Of a stretch of DNA of 64,000 nt, positions 22,241 through 33,260 are shown in pieces. A program made the position numbers and the translations under genes. The notes beneath the pieces are model-generated. The model was not told the origin of the DNA. It ran no database searches and was given only the letters and a program-made list of their open reading frames with translations. The stretch's first letter is position 1; every line of letters begins with the position of its first letter. The stretch is from positions 26,968,163-27,032,162 of the forward strand of contig NC_041006.1 of NCBI RefSeq assembly GCF_004193775.1. Direction: 5' to 3'. This DNA is from Glycine soja (taxonomy: Eukaryota; Streptophyta; Magnoliopsida; Fabales; Fabaceae).

Positions 22241-22845
22241 GGGACAGATGACCATAATATGTCTCTGCGTGCCATATGACTTAATCGTCTCTGGATGGAA
22301 AAAGAAACTAAAATACTCTCAAAAACAACATGAGTGAATGACCATGATGGTCTCCGCATGCCATCAGACTTGCTTGTCTCTGGATAGCAAAAAGGGTGCA
22401 GATGACCATAATGGTCTCTGCATGCCATCGGACTTGCTTGTCTCTGGAAGGCAAAGGGAGACTATAATAGTCTCGGTCGAAAGACATTGAAGTCTTCGAC
22501 AAAAGGGGGCAGATGACCATATTTGTCTCTGCATGCCATCGAACTCGCTTGTCTCTAGATAGCAAAGGTGTGCAGATAACCATAATTTGTCTCTGCGTGC
22601 TATCGGACTCGCTTGTCTCTGGATAGCAAAGGAGGGTGCAAATGATCATAATGGTCTATGTGTGCCATCGGACTCACTTGTCTCTGGATGGCAAAGGTGT
22701 TCGGATGACCATAATTTGTCTCCGCGTGCCATCAGACTCGCTTGTCTCTGGATAGCAAAGGAGGGTGCGGTTGACCATAATGGTCTTTGCATGCCATCAG
22801 ACTCGCTTGTCTTTGGATGGCAAAAGAGACTACAATAGTCTCGGT
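22241..22845. repeat. Approx. 65-bp tandem array of element A
   Basis: Eight or so units built on GATGACCATAATGGTCTCTG and GCCATCGGACT...GCTTGTCTCTGGATAGCAAA, starting near 22247, 22337, 22400, 22513, 22575, 22641, 22705 and 22770. GACCATAATGGTC is itself an inverted repeat. Open frames on both strands here are repeat artefacts. Confidence 0.85.
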
Positions 22846-22854
22846 CGAAAAGTA

Positions 22855-23045
22855 AATGACAGAGGATTTTGAGTCCTATGAGTCCTATGAAGGCGAGGAC
22901 TTTGAGTCCTATACAAGATAAAAGTGAGTACTTTGAGTCCTATGAAAGATAAACGCGAAGGCTTTGAGAACTCTAAAAGACGAGGACCTTGAGTCCTATA
23001 AAGGATAAAAGTGAGGACTTTGAGTCCTACAAAACAAGCCAATAT
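22855..23045. repeat. Short tandem array of element A (ACTTTGAGTCCTAT units)
   Basis: About five units of 30-40 bp based on GCGAGGACTTTGAGTCCTATAAA. Related in word content to the 30-bp array at 14485-14870 in B and at the corresponding place in the element. Confidence 0.8.
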
Positions 23046-23675
23046 GTACAAGTACCAAAGGACTTTAACCTTATGAGAAAGCAAGAGGTTGACTCTTTGA
23101 GAAGGCTTCTCATCTATGCACTTATTGCCTAACATGAACATGATTTTTTTGGGATGCAGATGTATGCAACCTTCATGCAAAAAGGTTTCGAAATCATGAA
23201 AATTATGTAATGCTCATGACATTCTTTCCTGTTTTTGTGATTTTGATTTTGATTTGATTTTTTTTTCTTTTTGTGGAAAACACAGACTGGCTATTTTTCT
23301 TGAAAGATATGATAACTCATGCAACCCCATCCTATCTTTTGCAAACCTCTTCAGGGACTCCCTCAGAGTGTATATTTTGTTTGATTCAATCACTTGACAA
23401 TTTTAGATGAGGGTAGTGGAGCCGTTTGACACTTAATCAATCAACTGAAATAAGGGTCCTAGGGTCCACCCCCCCCCCCTTTTTGTTTAAAACATCAATT
23501 ACTCTGCACAACAAGAGAAATATAAGGCCTTGGGACCAATCGCATGCACCATTGAAGGATGGCAATGGATCGTTGCACTTTGGTATATGACCAAGTGAAA
23601 CTTTCTTGATTTAAGGTCATAGAGTGATGCCACGAGTCTATTGATCCCGCTGGGAGTTTGATGGCATGGGCTGAT
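23046..23675. other. Non-coding spacer of element A left of element D
   Basis: Collinear in part with B at 14880-15310 (ATTCTTTCCYTATTTTGTGATTTTGATTTTGATT region). It contains a C10 run near 23470. No gene. Confidence 0.6.
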
Positions 23676-24349
23676 TGTAGAAGCAAGCTTCATGATGATG
23701 AATCAAGTTGATTCAAGTAGTTTTGATAATGACAAAGATGATGACAAAAAGCCCAAAGAATGATTTCAAGATTGAGTCAACAAGTTCAAGATCAAGTTTA
23801 ATTTCAAGTTTCATGAGAGGAAATCAAGAAGATTCAAGAATCAAGAGAAGTTGGATTTCAAGATTCAAGAGAAGATGAATTCAAGTTTCAAGAGAAGAAA
23901 TCAAGAAGACTTCACAAGGGAAGTATTGAAAAGATTTTTCAAAAACCAAACATAGCACAATTTTGTTTTTCAAAAGAGTTTTTCTCAAAATTTTCTAAGT
24001 TACCAGAGTTTTTACTCTCTGGTAATCGATTACCAGTGACAAAGTTTGATTTCAAAAAAGCTTTCAACTGAATTTGCAACGTTCTAATTGATTTCAAAAT
24101 GGTGTAATCGATTACAAGATATTGGTAATCGATTACCAGTGTATCTGAACGTTGAAATTCAAAATCAATTGTGAAGAGTCATATCCTTTCATAAAAAAGC
24201 TTTGTGTAATCGATTACATGGTTTTGGTAATCGATTACCAGTGACAAGTTTTAAACAAAAATCAAGAGATATAACTCTTCCAATGGTTTTCAGGTTTTTC
24301 TAAAGGTTATAACTCTTCTAATGGTTTTCTTGACCAGACATGAAGAGTC

Positions 24350-24357
24350 TATAAAAG
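24350..24357 (+). promoter_or_regulatory. TATA box of the element D 5' LTR
   Basis: TATAAAAG in the context GAAGAGTC/CAAGACC, repeated exactly in the 3' LTR at 32090-32097. Transcription from here would cross the inverted LTR E. Confidence 0.6.
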
Positions 24358-25015
24358 CAAGACCTTGACTTGCATTTGAAGAACAATTATTACAACACTT
24401 TCATATATTCTTTAACAACCTTTGATTCTCTTTGAACATCTTCTTGAACTTCTTCTTCTTCTTCCTTTGCCAAAAGCTTTCTAAAGTTTTCTGGTTTCCA
24501 AACCTTGAAGACAAAAGTGTGCTATATCTTTTCTTTCTTTTCTCCCTTTGCCAAAAAGAATTCGCCAAGGACTAACCGCCTGAATTCTTTTTGTGTCTCT
24601 CTTCTCCCTTATCCAAAAGAACAAAGGACTAACCGCCTGAATTCTTTTGTGTCTCCCTTCTCCCTTGTCAAAGAATTCAAAATGACATAGTCTGAGAATT
24701 CTTTTGATTCTTCCCTTTCCCATAAACAAAAGATTTCAAAGGACTAATTGCCTAAGATATCTTTTGTTTCCCCTTCACAAATTTTCTAAGGACTAACCGC
24801 CTGAGAACTTTGTCTTAACACATTGGAAGGTACATCCTTTGTGGTACAAGTAGAGGGTACATCTACTTGGGTTGTTGTGACTGAGAACAAGAGAGGGTAC
24901 ATATCTTGTGGATCAGTTCAAGTGGAGGGTACATCCACTTGGTTGTTCAAAGAGAACAAGGGAGGGTACATCCCTTGTGGATCTTTTCTTGTAAAGGTTT
25001 TTACAAAGTTGAAAA

Positions 25016-26620
25016 TGTTGGATGAAGTGGCATCGGAATAATTAAGAAGGGGGGGGGTTGAGTTAATTATTAATGAACCTTTACTAATTTAAAATCTATC
25101 CTTCTTAATGTTACCAAAAGTAAAAGCAATAATTAAAGTTCACAGTAGAAATTAAAGAGTGTAGGGAAGAAGAAGACAAACACAAGAGATTTATACTGGT
25201 TCGGCAACAACCCGTGCCTACATCCAGTCCCCAAGCGACCTGCGGTCCTTGAGATTTCTTTTCAACCTTGTAAAGTCCTTTACAAGCAAAGATCCACAAG
25301 GAATGTACCCTCCCTTGTTCTCTTTGAACAACCTAGGGGATGTACCCTCCACTAGAACTGATCCACAAGAGATGTACCCTCTCTTGTTCTCAGTCACAAC
25401 AACCCAAGTAGATGTACCCTCTACTTGTACCACAAAGGATGTACCCTTCAATGTGTTAAGACAAAGTTCTCAGGCGGTTAGTCCTTCGAAACTTTGTGAA
25501 GGGGGAAACAAAAGAATTCTCAGGCGGTTGGTCCTTTGAAATGATCTTTTGTTTATGGGAAAGGGAAGAATCAAAAGAATTCTCAGACTGTGTCATTTTT
25601 GAATTCTTTGACAAGGGAGATGGGAGACACAAAAGAATTCAGGCGGTTAGTCCTTCATTCTTTTTGGAAAAGGGAGAAGAGAGACACAAAAAGAATTCAG
25701 GCGGTTAGTCCTTGGCGAATTCTTTTTGGCAAAGGGAGAAGGGAATGAAAAAGATGAATAGCACACTTTTGTTTTCAAGGTTTAGAAAACCAGAAAACTT
25801 TAGAAAGCTTTTGGCAAAGGAAGAAGAAGAAGAAGATGTTCAAAGAGATTCAAAGATTGTAAAGGATTGTAATAATTGTTATGAATAAATTCTAAAATGC
25901 AAGTCAAGGTCTTGCTTTTATAGACTCTTCATGTCTGGTCAAGAAAACCATTAGAAGAGTTATAACCTTTAGGAAAACTTGAAAACCATTGGAAGAGTTA
26001 CATCTTTTGATTTTTATTCAAAACTTATCCCTGGTAATCGATTACCAAATCATTGTAATCAATTACACAAAGCATTTTTGTGAATGGATGTGACTCTTCA
26101 CAATTGAATTTGAATTTCAACGTTCAAACACACTGTAATCGATTGCCAAAATCTTGTAATCGATTACACCATTTTGAAATTAATTGGAACATTGTAAATT
26201 TAGTTTGAAAGCTTTTGAAAACAAACTTTGCCACTGGTAATCGATTACAGTAAACCGGTAATCGATTACCAGAGAGTAAAAACTCTTTGGTAAAAGCTTT
26301 TGTGAAAACTTCATGTGTTACTCAATGTTTTGAAAAACTTTTTGGTACTTATCTTGATTGAGTCTTTTCTTGATTCTTGAATCTTGAGTCTTGAATCTTG
26401 ATCCTGATTATTCTTGATTCTTGATTCTTGAAACTTGAAACTTGAAACTTGATTCTTGATTCTTGAATTGTTCTTGACTCAATCTTGAAGTCATTCTCTT
26501 AGGCTTTTTGTCATCATCTTTGTTATCATCAAAACACCTTGAATCAATCTTGATTCATCATCATGAATCAATCTTGATTCATGACTCAATCTTGATTCAA
26601 TCATGAAGCTTGCTTCTACA
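25016..26620 (-). mobile_element. Solo Copia LTR E, inverted inside the LTR of element D
   Basis: 1,605 bp, plus-strand ends TGTTGGATG...GCTTCTACA, with duplication GAAAA (25011-25015 and 26621-26625). It is the same family as the LTR it interrupts but in opposite orientation. Its TATA box is at 25915-25922 on the minus strand and its GAGGGTACATC and GGCGGTTAGTCC repeats mirror those to its left. The AATCTTGATTCATGA repeats near 26540-26600 are expanded relative to other copies. Confidence 0.92.
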
Positions 26621-26943
26621 GAAAAGAAATCTCAAGGATCGCAGGTCGCTTGGGGACTGGATGTAGGCACGGGTTGTTGCCGAACCAATATAAAACTCTT
26701 GTGTTTGTTTTCTTCTTCCATACACTCTTTAATTTCCGCTGTGCATTTTAATTATCGCTATTACTTTTGGTTAAGTTTTGTTTTTCTATTCTTTATTTTC
26801 TCAACTTTGTAGTAAAAGCCTAATTGAATTTAGTAACATTAAGAAGGATAGATTTTTAATTAGTAAAGGTCTATTAATAATTAATTCAACCTCCCCCCCC
26901 CCCCCTCCTTCTTAATTATTCTGAGGCCACTTGTTGCAACAAG

Positions 26944-26955
26944 TGGTATCAGAGC
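26944..26955 (+). other. Primer-binding site of element D
   Basis: TGGTATCAGAGC, complementary to the 3' end of initiator Met tRNA, two bases after the LTR end. It is the standard Copia site. Confidence 0.9.
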
Positions 26956-27559
26956 AGGTATCTTGTAGAAAGTTTAACCACTTCAAGATTCATGGCCTCT
27001 TCAAATTCTTTGTTTCCTGAAGGAAATTCCATCCATAGGCCACCTATCTTCAATGGTGAGGGTTACCACTATTGGAAAACCCATATGCAGATTTTCATTG
27101 AAGCCATAGATTTAAACATTTGGGAAGCAATAGAAATAGGACCTTACATACCTACTGTAGTAGATGTAAGCACTAGCACCACAACACAAAAACCTAGAGA
27201 CAAGTGGACAGAAGAAGATAGAAGAAGAATCCAGTATGATCTTAAAGCCCAAAACATTATTACTTCAGCCTTAGGAATAGATAAGTATTTTAGAGTGTCA
27301 AATTGCACAAATGCCAAGGAGATGTGGGATACTCTCCAACTTACACATGAAGGCACCACTGATGTAAAAATATCTAGAGTCAATACCCTTACACATGAAT
27401 ATGAATTGTTTAGGATGAACCCTAATGAAAACATCCATAGCATTCAGAAAAGATTCACACATATAGTCAGCCATCTTGCCTCTTTGGGAAAAATCTTTCC
27501 TAATGAAGATCTAATTAATAAAGTTTTAAGATGTTTAAGTAGGGAATGGCAGCCCAAGG

Positions 27560-28548
27560 TGATGCAATCCTCCCTAGGAAGGGACCAGTCACTAGAGCCA
27601 TGAGCAAGAGGCTCCAAGAGGATTGGGCTAGAGCTGCTAAAGAAGGCCCTAGGGTTCTCATGAACCTCAGGGTAGATTTCGGAGCCCATGGGCCAATGTT
27701 GGGTCCAATTATCTTTGTGCATATTAGACTAGGATGTCATTATATTTGGTCCTTGTATTTAGGGCACCATAATGTAGGTAGGGTACCCTAGAAATATAGG
27801 ATTTTTCAGCCCTTGTATTTTAGGGCACCTAGACTAGTTTTTGTATTAGGGGTAGTTTTGTAATTTCACATGCACTAAGTGAATATTTGATGTGTGTAGT
27901 TGGAAATAAATTTAATTGAATTGGTTGAAGCCCAATCCAATTAAATTTTAGAGGGGGAGGTAAGCATTTGCTTACTACACCACATTGCCACATCATATAG
28001 TCACACTTTGTGCATGTCCTTCATGTTTTACATGTCTCATAGCACCTAAGCACACTTAGTGGAGAATCTTGGAATTGATCTTGGATTAGTGGGCTGAACC
28101 ATAACTAAAATTCACTAATCATAATTAGTGAAATTTTGGCTCCAAAGTTCGGCTCCACAAATTCAATTTCAAACTCAAGTGAAATTTGAATTGAAATTCA
28201 AATTTCCCTCCAATTTTGTGTGACACTTAGGCTATAAATAGAGGTCATGTGTGTGAATTTTTTTCAACTTTGATGATTTGAAAATTAAAATTTAGATTTC
28301 AAAGCTCTTTTAGAGCACAAAATTTCGTGCTCTTCTCTTCCTCTCCCTTCATTCATCTCCTTCTTCCTCCAAGCTTTTATTCATGACCTCCTATGGTGGT
28401 GAGCTTCTTCTAGACTCATCTTCTCCTTGAAGTGGCGTCTCCACTCTCTCTTCCTTCTCCATTCCGCTGCCATTCATCTTCCAAGAAGCAAAGGAATCCA
28501 TTGATGAAGAAGATCCTAGGCCTACAAGCTCCAATGGAGCTTACATCA
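27560..28548 (+). mobile_element. Solo CRM-type LTR M inside gag of element D
   Basis: 989 bp, TGATGCAATCC...CTTACATCA, duplication CAAGG (27555-27559 and 28549-28553). It matches the LTRs of element C closely. Its first 150 bp are open in frame with the interrupted gag and encode the LTR-borne end of CRM integrase (GPVTRAMSKRLQEDW). TATAAATA lies at 28233-28240. Confidence 0.92.
28233..28240 (+). promoter_or_regulatory. TATA box of solo LTR M
   Basis: TATAAATAGAGG in the same context as in elements C and F, about 670 bp into the LTR. Confidence 0.55.
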
Positions 28549-29077
28549 CAAGGTAACTGCTATTTATGAAAGTAAAGATCTTTCCTCTATGTCTCTTGCT
28601 ACTTTGTTTGGAAAATTGCAGGAACATGAAATGGAACTCCAACGTCTTAATCAAAATGTAGAAACCGAAAAAAAGAAAAGAAGTATAGCACTTAAAGCCT
28701 CCTTATCAATGCAAGAAGAAAATGAAGAAGAAGAATCAGAAGATGAAGAAGACTTCTCACTCTTTGCGAAGAAGTTTCAAAAATTTGTCAAGAAAAGAAG
28801 AATCGAGAGGCGTAAAAAATTCAACAATGGAAGAAGATCTCAAGAAGACTTTCAAATTCTTAGATGCTACAAATGCAATCAACTTGGTCACATCAAAGCA
28901 AATTGTCCTTCAAATGAGGAATGGCCTGAGAAAAGTGATAAGAAAAGGTATGAAGAAAGAAGGACTAAGAAGGCCTACATTGCATGGGATGACAATGACT
29001 CATCCTACGGTTCGGAGAAGGAGATTAATCTTCTAACCAAGGACTATGAGAGTGATAACATCTCTCAAGATGATTAA

Positions 29078-29860
29078 GCAAAAAGTAAAAGTGTGACTTC
29101 CATCTTTGAAGAACTAGATACTTTAATCATGAAAAAGGTAACATCAAAACCATTCTCTTTTAAAATTTTATTTTGATTAAAATCTTTCTTTCAATTAATT
29201 TGAATATGATGACTAACAAAATTTTATTTGTTTGTCTTGATTGATTGAAATTGTGAGTATATGTATATATGTTCTTGATTGAGTTAATTTTCTTTCTCAA
29301 AGCATGAAGTCTCTTTTTAAATATTCTGATAATATCTATGATCTTTATTCTTCAATACTTGTGTTGATTATTTTGATATAATTGAATATATATGTTTCTT
29401 TTAAATGATTATGCATGATTTTGAATGTGACATGAGAATTACTTGATTAAGGTTCTTTCATAAAGTATTTTCAAAATTTAATGTTATATATATTTTCTTT
29501 AAGAAGGTATTTTGATATTCATTCAAATCCCTTTTTCCTTAAAAAGTCATTCAACATTCAGTTTTGGTTGAAATGCTCTCTGGTAATCGATTACAAAAAT
29601 AGTGTAATCGATTACAGGCAGTTAAAGAGGGTGTAATTGATTACCAAATACTATAATCGATTACAACACATCCTTGCTCCTACATATTCAGATTTCAAAA
29701 TCTGAAAACTGCAACTCCTCATTTTCTCGTGAAACCCTTGTTCCCAATTCTTCCTTCTGCCATATCTCACTCATTTCTTGTCCAAATCACTTCCCATAAT
29801 GCCCAAACTTCATCTTTTTTCATTCTCTTTCATTTGAACTGATTGAAATTTCAAATAACT
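29078..29860. other. Non-coding gap of element D between gag and the second ORF
   Basis: AT-rich sequence in which a SIRE-like element would carry its pol (over 4 kb). None is present. Four ATCGATTAC or ATTGATTAC words lie at 29583-29665, so this LTR-associated word also occurs internally. Confidence 0.65.
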
Positions 29861-29867
29861 CCTTCAA

Positions 29868-30883
29868 ATGGCGGAACCATCAAAGAAGTGAAAGGGTTCT
29901 TCGAGTCGAAGCCAACGACATTCCGAGACTCAAGAAACCCAGATTCCTTCCTCTATTTCCTCTTCCTCATTGTTCTCAATAGAAGAACAATGGATACGGT
30001 ACACAAATCTTTTCTCTTCTCGTTCCATTATTAATCCAAAATTCATTGACATCAATTTCTTTTCCAATGAGAGTTTTGAATGCATTCAGGCATTTTTGAA
30101 CTCCAATCTCATTCCTTTCATGTCTTTAAAAAATTACCTGTTTATTCTGAATTAGTTAAAGCCTTCTATTCTAATCTTGAAATTCAAGAAGGCACTTTGA
30201 TTTCTGAAGTTTATGGGATAAAAATGGTCATTGACCAATCCCTATTCTATGACTTGACCCAATTATCTAGTGAAGGTGTACCATTTAAAGGTACACTGAA
30301 TGATGATTGGAAATTTGATTTCTCTGTGCATGATGCCCACCGGTTGGTTTGCACCAACCAAGCAGATATGAGCGGAAGGCCTCTTGCCGGTTCATTGGCT
30401 TTTGAAATCTGCATCCTTCATTATCTCATTGTGCGTATTTTGCTTCTAAGATCTTCAAACCTTGCACAGGTTTTTGAGGAAGATCTTATTGTCATGTGGG
30501 CTTTTCATACAGGCAGTCAAATTGATTGGGCACACTTAGTCCGATATCGTATGCATAAGGCATTGCGATTAAATTCTCCATTGCCATATCCACATCTAGT
30601 CACTCTCTTCCTTCAACACTTTAACATCCCTCTTGATTCTGAACCTTATCTTCCAATCAAGAGATCCTTCTTAATTGGTGCCACTGTGATTGCATCTTTT
30701 GGTTACCGTAAAGAGCATGATGGCTCTTGGGTAAAAAAGGGTGCTCAACCCATTGATGAAGAAGGAAACTTACCAGTAGGAGAGGATTCCTCTCTTCTTC
30801 AAAGGATTTTGGACAAGTTCGATGGTCTTCAAACCTTTGTTGGTGAAAAGTTTGATGCTTTGGAGTTACAAGTGGACATGTGA
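29868..30883 (+). pseudogene. Plant transposon protein-like ORF of element D
   Basis: An uncharacterised protein of about 330 residues in broken frames: a first piece with EEQWIRYTNLFSSRSIINPK (to about 30130), then a 267-residue frame ending at 30883. The latter has ELVKAFYSNLEIQEGTL, EDLIVMWAFHTGSQIDWAHL and LPYPHLVTLFLQHFNIPL, which I match by eye to the putative plant transposon protein domain common in legume and other plant repeats. The shift between the pieces lies in the A-run 30128-30133. An early shift occurs just after the presumed ATG at 29868. No membrane segment is obvious, so an envelope role is unsupported. It sits where the SIRE third ORF lies. Confidence 0.6.
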
Positions 30884-31428
30884 TTCGATGAGATGGATTC
30901 AAGGATCACCAAGGTTGAAGGAGATGTCTCTTACATCCGCACATGCTTTGATCTACCATCATCTTATATTTCTAGTATTTTTAATATTATTAGTACTTTG
31001 ATTTCTAGCCGTGTATTTGGCTATATTATTATGACATTTGAACATTTAGTATTTCTTTTATTATTTGCTTAGTATAACTGAACATCTATGAATTATGTTA
31101 TATGACTATGTGGTTTATATTTTAATTTGGGTTATTCATGTTTTTGCTTCATGATTGGTTTAGATTTTTCAATGAATGTCTTGTGTATGGTTAGTCATTT
31201 ATGTATGCTTTATATTTGTTATGCACTTTGGCTTTTTGTTGATGCCAAAGGGGGAGAGAAAATAGGGATTAAATCAAGAACTCACATAATTAAATAACTT
31301 AATTTAAGTAAAGCTTAAACTCAAAAAAAAAGGGGGAGAATATGGAGAATAAGTGAGTGATTGACTAGGAAAAAGAATGTGTATGTGTTTCTTGATTTCA
31401 GGGTTGTCATCATAAAAAATGGGGAGAT
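30884..31428 (+). other. 3' untranslated region and purine tracts of element D
   Basis: AT-rich, with three purine runs: CCAAAGGGGGAGAGAAAA (about 31243-31260), A9GGGGGAG (about 31324-31338) and AAAAAATGGGGAGAT touching the 3' LTR (31414-31428). The last is the plus-strand primer; the others may be decoys or extra tracts as in SIRE elements. Confidence 0.7.
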
Positions 31429-33004
31429 TGTAGAAGCAAGCTTCATGATGATGAATCAAGTTGATTCAAGTAGTTTTGATAATGACAAAGATGATGACAA
31501 AAAGCCCAAAGAATGATTTCAAGATTGAGTCAACAAGTTCAAGATCAAGTTTCATGAGAAGAAATCAAGAAGATTCAAGAATCAAGAGAAGTTTGATTTT
31601 AAGATTCAAGAGAAGATGAATTCAAGTTTCAAGAGAAGAAATCAAGAAGACTTCACAAGGGAAATATTGAAAAGATTTTTCAAAACCAAACATAGCACAG
31701 TTTTGTTTTTCAAAAGAGTTTTTCTCAAAATTTTCTAAGTTACATGAGTTTTTACTCTCTCGTAATCGATGACCAGTTTTCTGTAATTGATTACCAGTGG
31801 CAAAGTTTGATTTCAAAAAAGCTTTCAACTGAATTTGCAACATTCCAATTGATTTCAAAATGGTGTAATCGATTACCAGTGTATCTAAACGTTGAAATTC
31901 AAAATCAATTGTGAAGAGTCATATCCTTTCATAAAAAAGCATTGTGTAATCGATTACATGGTTTTGGTAATCGATTATCAGTGACAAGTTTTGAATAAAA
32001 ATCAAGAGATATAACTTTTCAAATGGTTTTCAAGTTTTTCTAAAGGTTATAACTCTTCTAATGGTTTTCTTGATCAGACATGAAGAGTCTATAAAAGCAA
32101 GACCTTGACTTGCATTTGAAGAACAATTATTACAACTTTTTCATAGATTGTTTTACAACCTTTGATTCTCTTTGAACTTCTTATTCTTCTTCCTTTACCA
32201 AAAGCTTTCTAAAGTTTTCTGGTTTCCAAACCTTGAAAACAAAAGTGTGCTATATCTTTTCATTATCTTCTCCCTTTGCCAAAAAGAATTTGCCAAGGAC
32301 TAACCACCTGAATTCTTTTTGTGTCTCTCTTCTCCCTTTTCCAAAAGAACAAAGGACTAACCGCCTGAGTTCTTTTGTGTCTCCCTTCTCCCTTGTCAAA
32401 GAATTCAAAATGACACAGTTTGAGAATTCTTTTGATTCTTCCCTTTCCCATAAACAAAAGATTTCAAAGGACTAACCGCCTGAGAACTTTGTCTTAACAC
32501 ATTGGAGGGTACATCCTTTGTGGTACAAGTAGAGGGTACATCTACTTGGGTTGTTGTGACTAAGAACAAGAGAGGGTACATCTCTTGTGGATCAGTTCAA
32601 GTGGAGGGTACATCCACTTGGTTGTTCAAAGAGAACAAGGGAGGGTACATCCCTTGTGGATCTTTGCTTGTAAAGGTTTTTACAAGGTTGAAAAGAAATC
32701 TCAAGGACCACAGGTCGCTTGCGGACAGGATGCAGACACAGGTTGTTTCCAAACCAGTATAAAACTCTTGTGTTTGTTTTCTTCTTCCCTACACTCTTTA
32801 ATTTCCGATGTGCATTTTAATTATCGCTTTTACTTTTGGTTAAGTTTCTTTTTCTGTTCTTTACTTTCTCAACTTTGTAGTAAAAGCCTAATTGAATTTA
32901 GTAACATTAAGAAGGATAGATTTTTAATTAGTAAAGGTCTATTAATAATTAATTCAAACCCCCCCCCCCCCTTCTTAATTTTTCCGAGGATGCTTGATCC
33001 AACA
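31429..33004 (+). mobile_element. 3' LTR of element D
   Basis: 1,576 bp, TGTAGAAGC...TGATCCAACA, followed by CTGAT. It is collinear with the 5' LTR but with one ATCGATTAC pair reduced near 31860 and the GGACTAATTG unit missing. TATAAAAG lies at 32090-32097. Confidence 0.93.
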
Positions 33005-33009
33005 CTGAT

Positions 33010-33191
33010 CACGAAAGAATTTATATGACGAAGCTACCCCTTGGATTCGAAAAGAATCCCAAAGAGCTTGCATGAGAGACTAACGTCAGATGTACCCTAC
33101 TATCACTATTGGCTTCAAGCATTTTCCGTGTGCTCTTGGTTGAATGAGATTTCTTCTCAAATGTGCAAGTGTGAACCTCAGGGGTTTCTCT

Positions 33192-33260
<69 letters not shown>

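Larger units (their letters stand above)
23676..26941 (+). mobile_element. 5' LTR of element D, split by solo LTR E
   Basis: It starts TGTAGAAGCAAGC and ends TTGTTGCAACA just before the PBS. Own sequence is 23676-25015 plus 26626-26941, about 1.66 kb, collinear with the 3' LTR (31429-33004). Landmarks are paired ATCGATTAC blocks (24021-24036, 24105-24139, 24206-24240), TATA box at 24350, GGACTAACCGCCTGA repeats (24565-24805), GAGGGTACATC repeats (24830-24985) and a C-run near 26891. Confidence 0.92.
26992..29077 (+). pseudogene. SIRE-like Copia gag of element D, interrupted by solo LTR M
   Basis: The 5' part (26992-27559) starts at an ATG 37 bases after the PBS and has the Copia gag core: FNGEGYHYWKTHMQIFIEA near residues 22-40, an RRRIQYDLKAQNII stretch and a VLRCLSREWQPKV stretch at the end. 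The 3' part (28554-29077) continues with an acidic segment, a CYKCNQLGHIKANC zinc knuckle (CX2CX4HX4C, about 28863-28904) and an AYIAWDD motif typical of the SIRE lineage. Omitting M and one CAAGG copy leaves the codon phase unchanged across the join. The product would be a capsid protein. The frame ends at 29077 and no pol follows. Confidence 0.9.
23676..33004 (+). mobile_element. SIRE-like Copia derivative D, lacking pol
   Basis: Plus-orientation element with target duplication CTGAT (23671-23675 and 33005-33009). Order: 5' LTR (23676-26941, split by inverted solo LTR E), Met-tRNA PBS (26944-26955), gag (26992-29077, split by solo LTR M), non-coding gap, plant transposon protein-like ORF (29868-30883), purine tract, 3' LTR (31429-33004). 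The gag and its zinc knuckle resemble the SIRE/Maximus lineage. No protease, integrase or reverse transcriptase is found between 29078 and 29860, so pol is deleted or was never present. It sits inside element A. Confidence 0.9.

Noticed and set aside
22052..22838. Several overlapping frames on both strands
   Set aside because: They lie in 65-bp tandem arrays and change with repeat phase.
25016..26620. Assembly artefact to explain the inverted LTR E
   Set aside because: A clean GAAAA duplication and canonical TG/CA ends on both sides support a real insertion followed by LTR recombination.
26944..26955. tRNA gene suggested by tRNA-complementary sequence
   Set aside because: Only the 12-base primer site is present; no cloverleaf around it. 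The same applies at 49768, 46608, 55266, 20448 and 37801.
29868..30883. Viral-type envelope protein in element D
   Set aside because: No signal peptide or transmembrane segment is visible; the sequence fits the plant transposon protein type instead.
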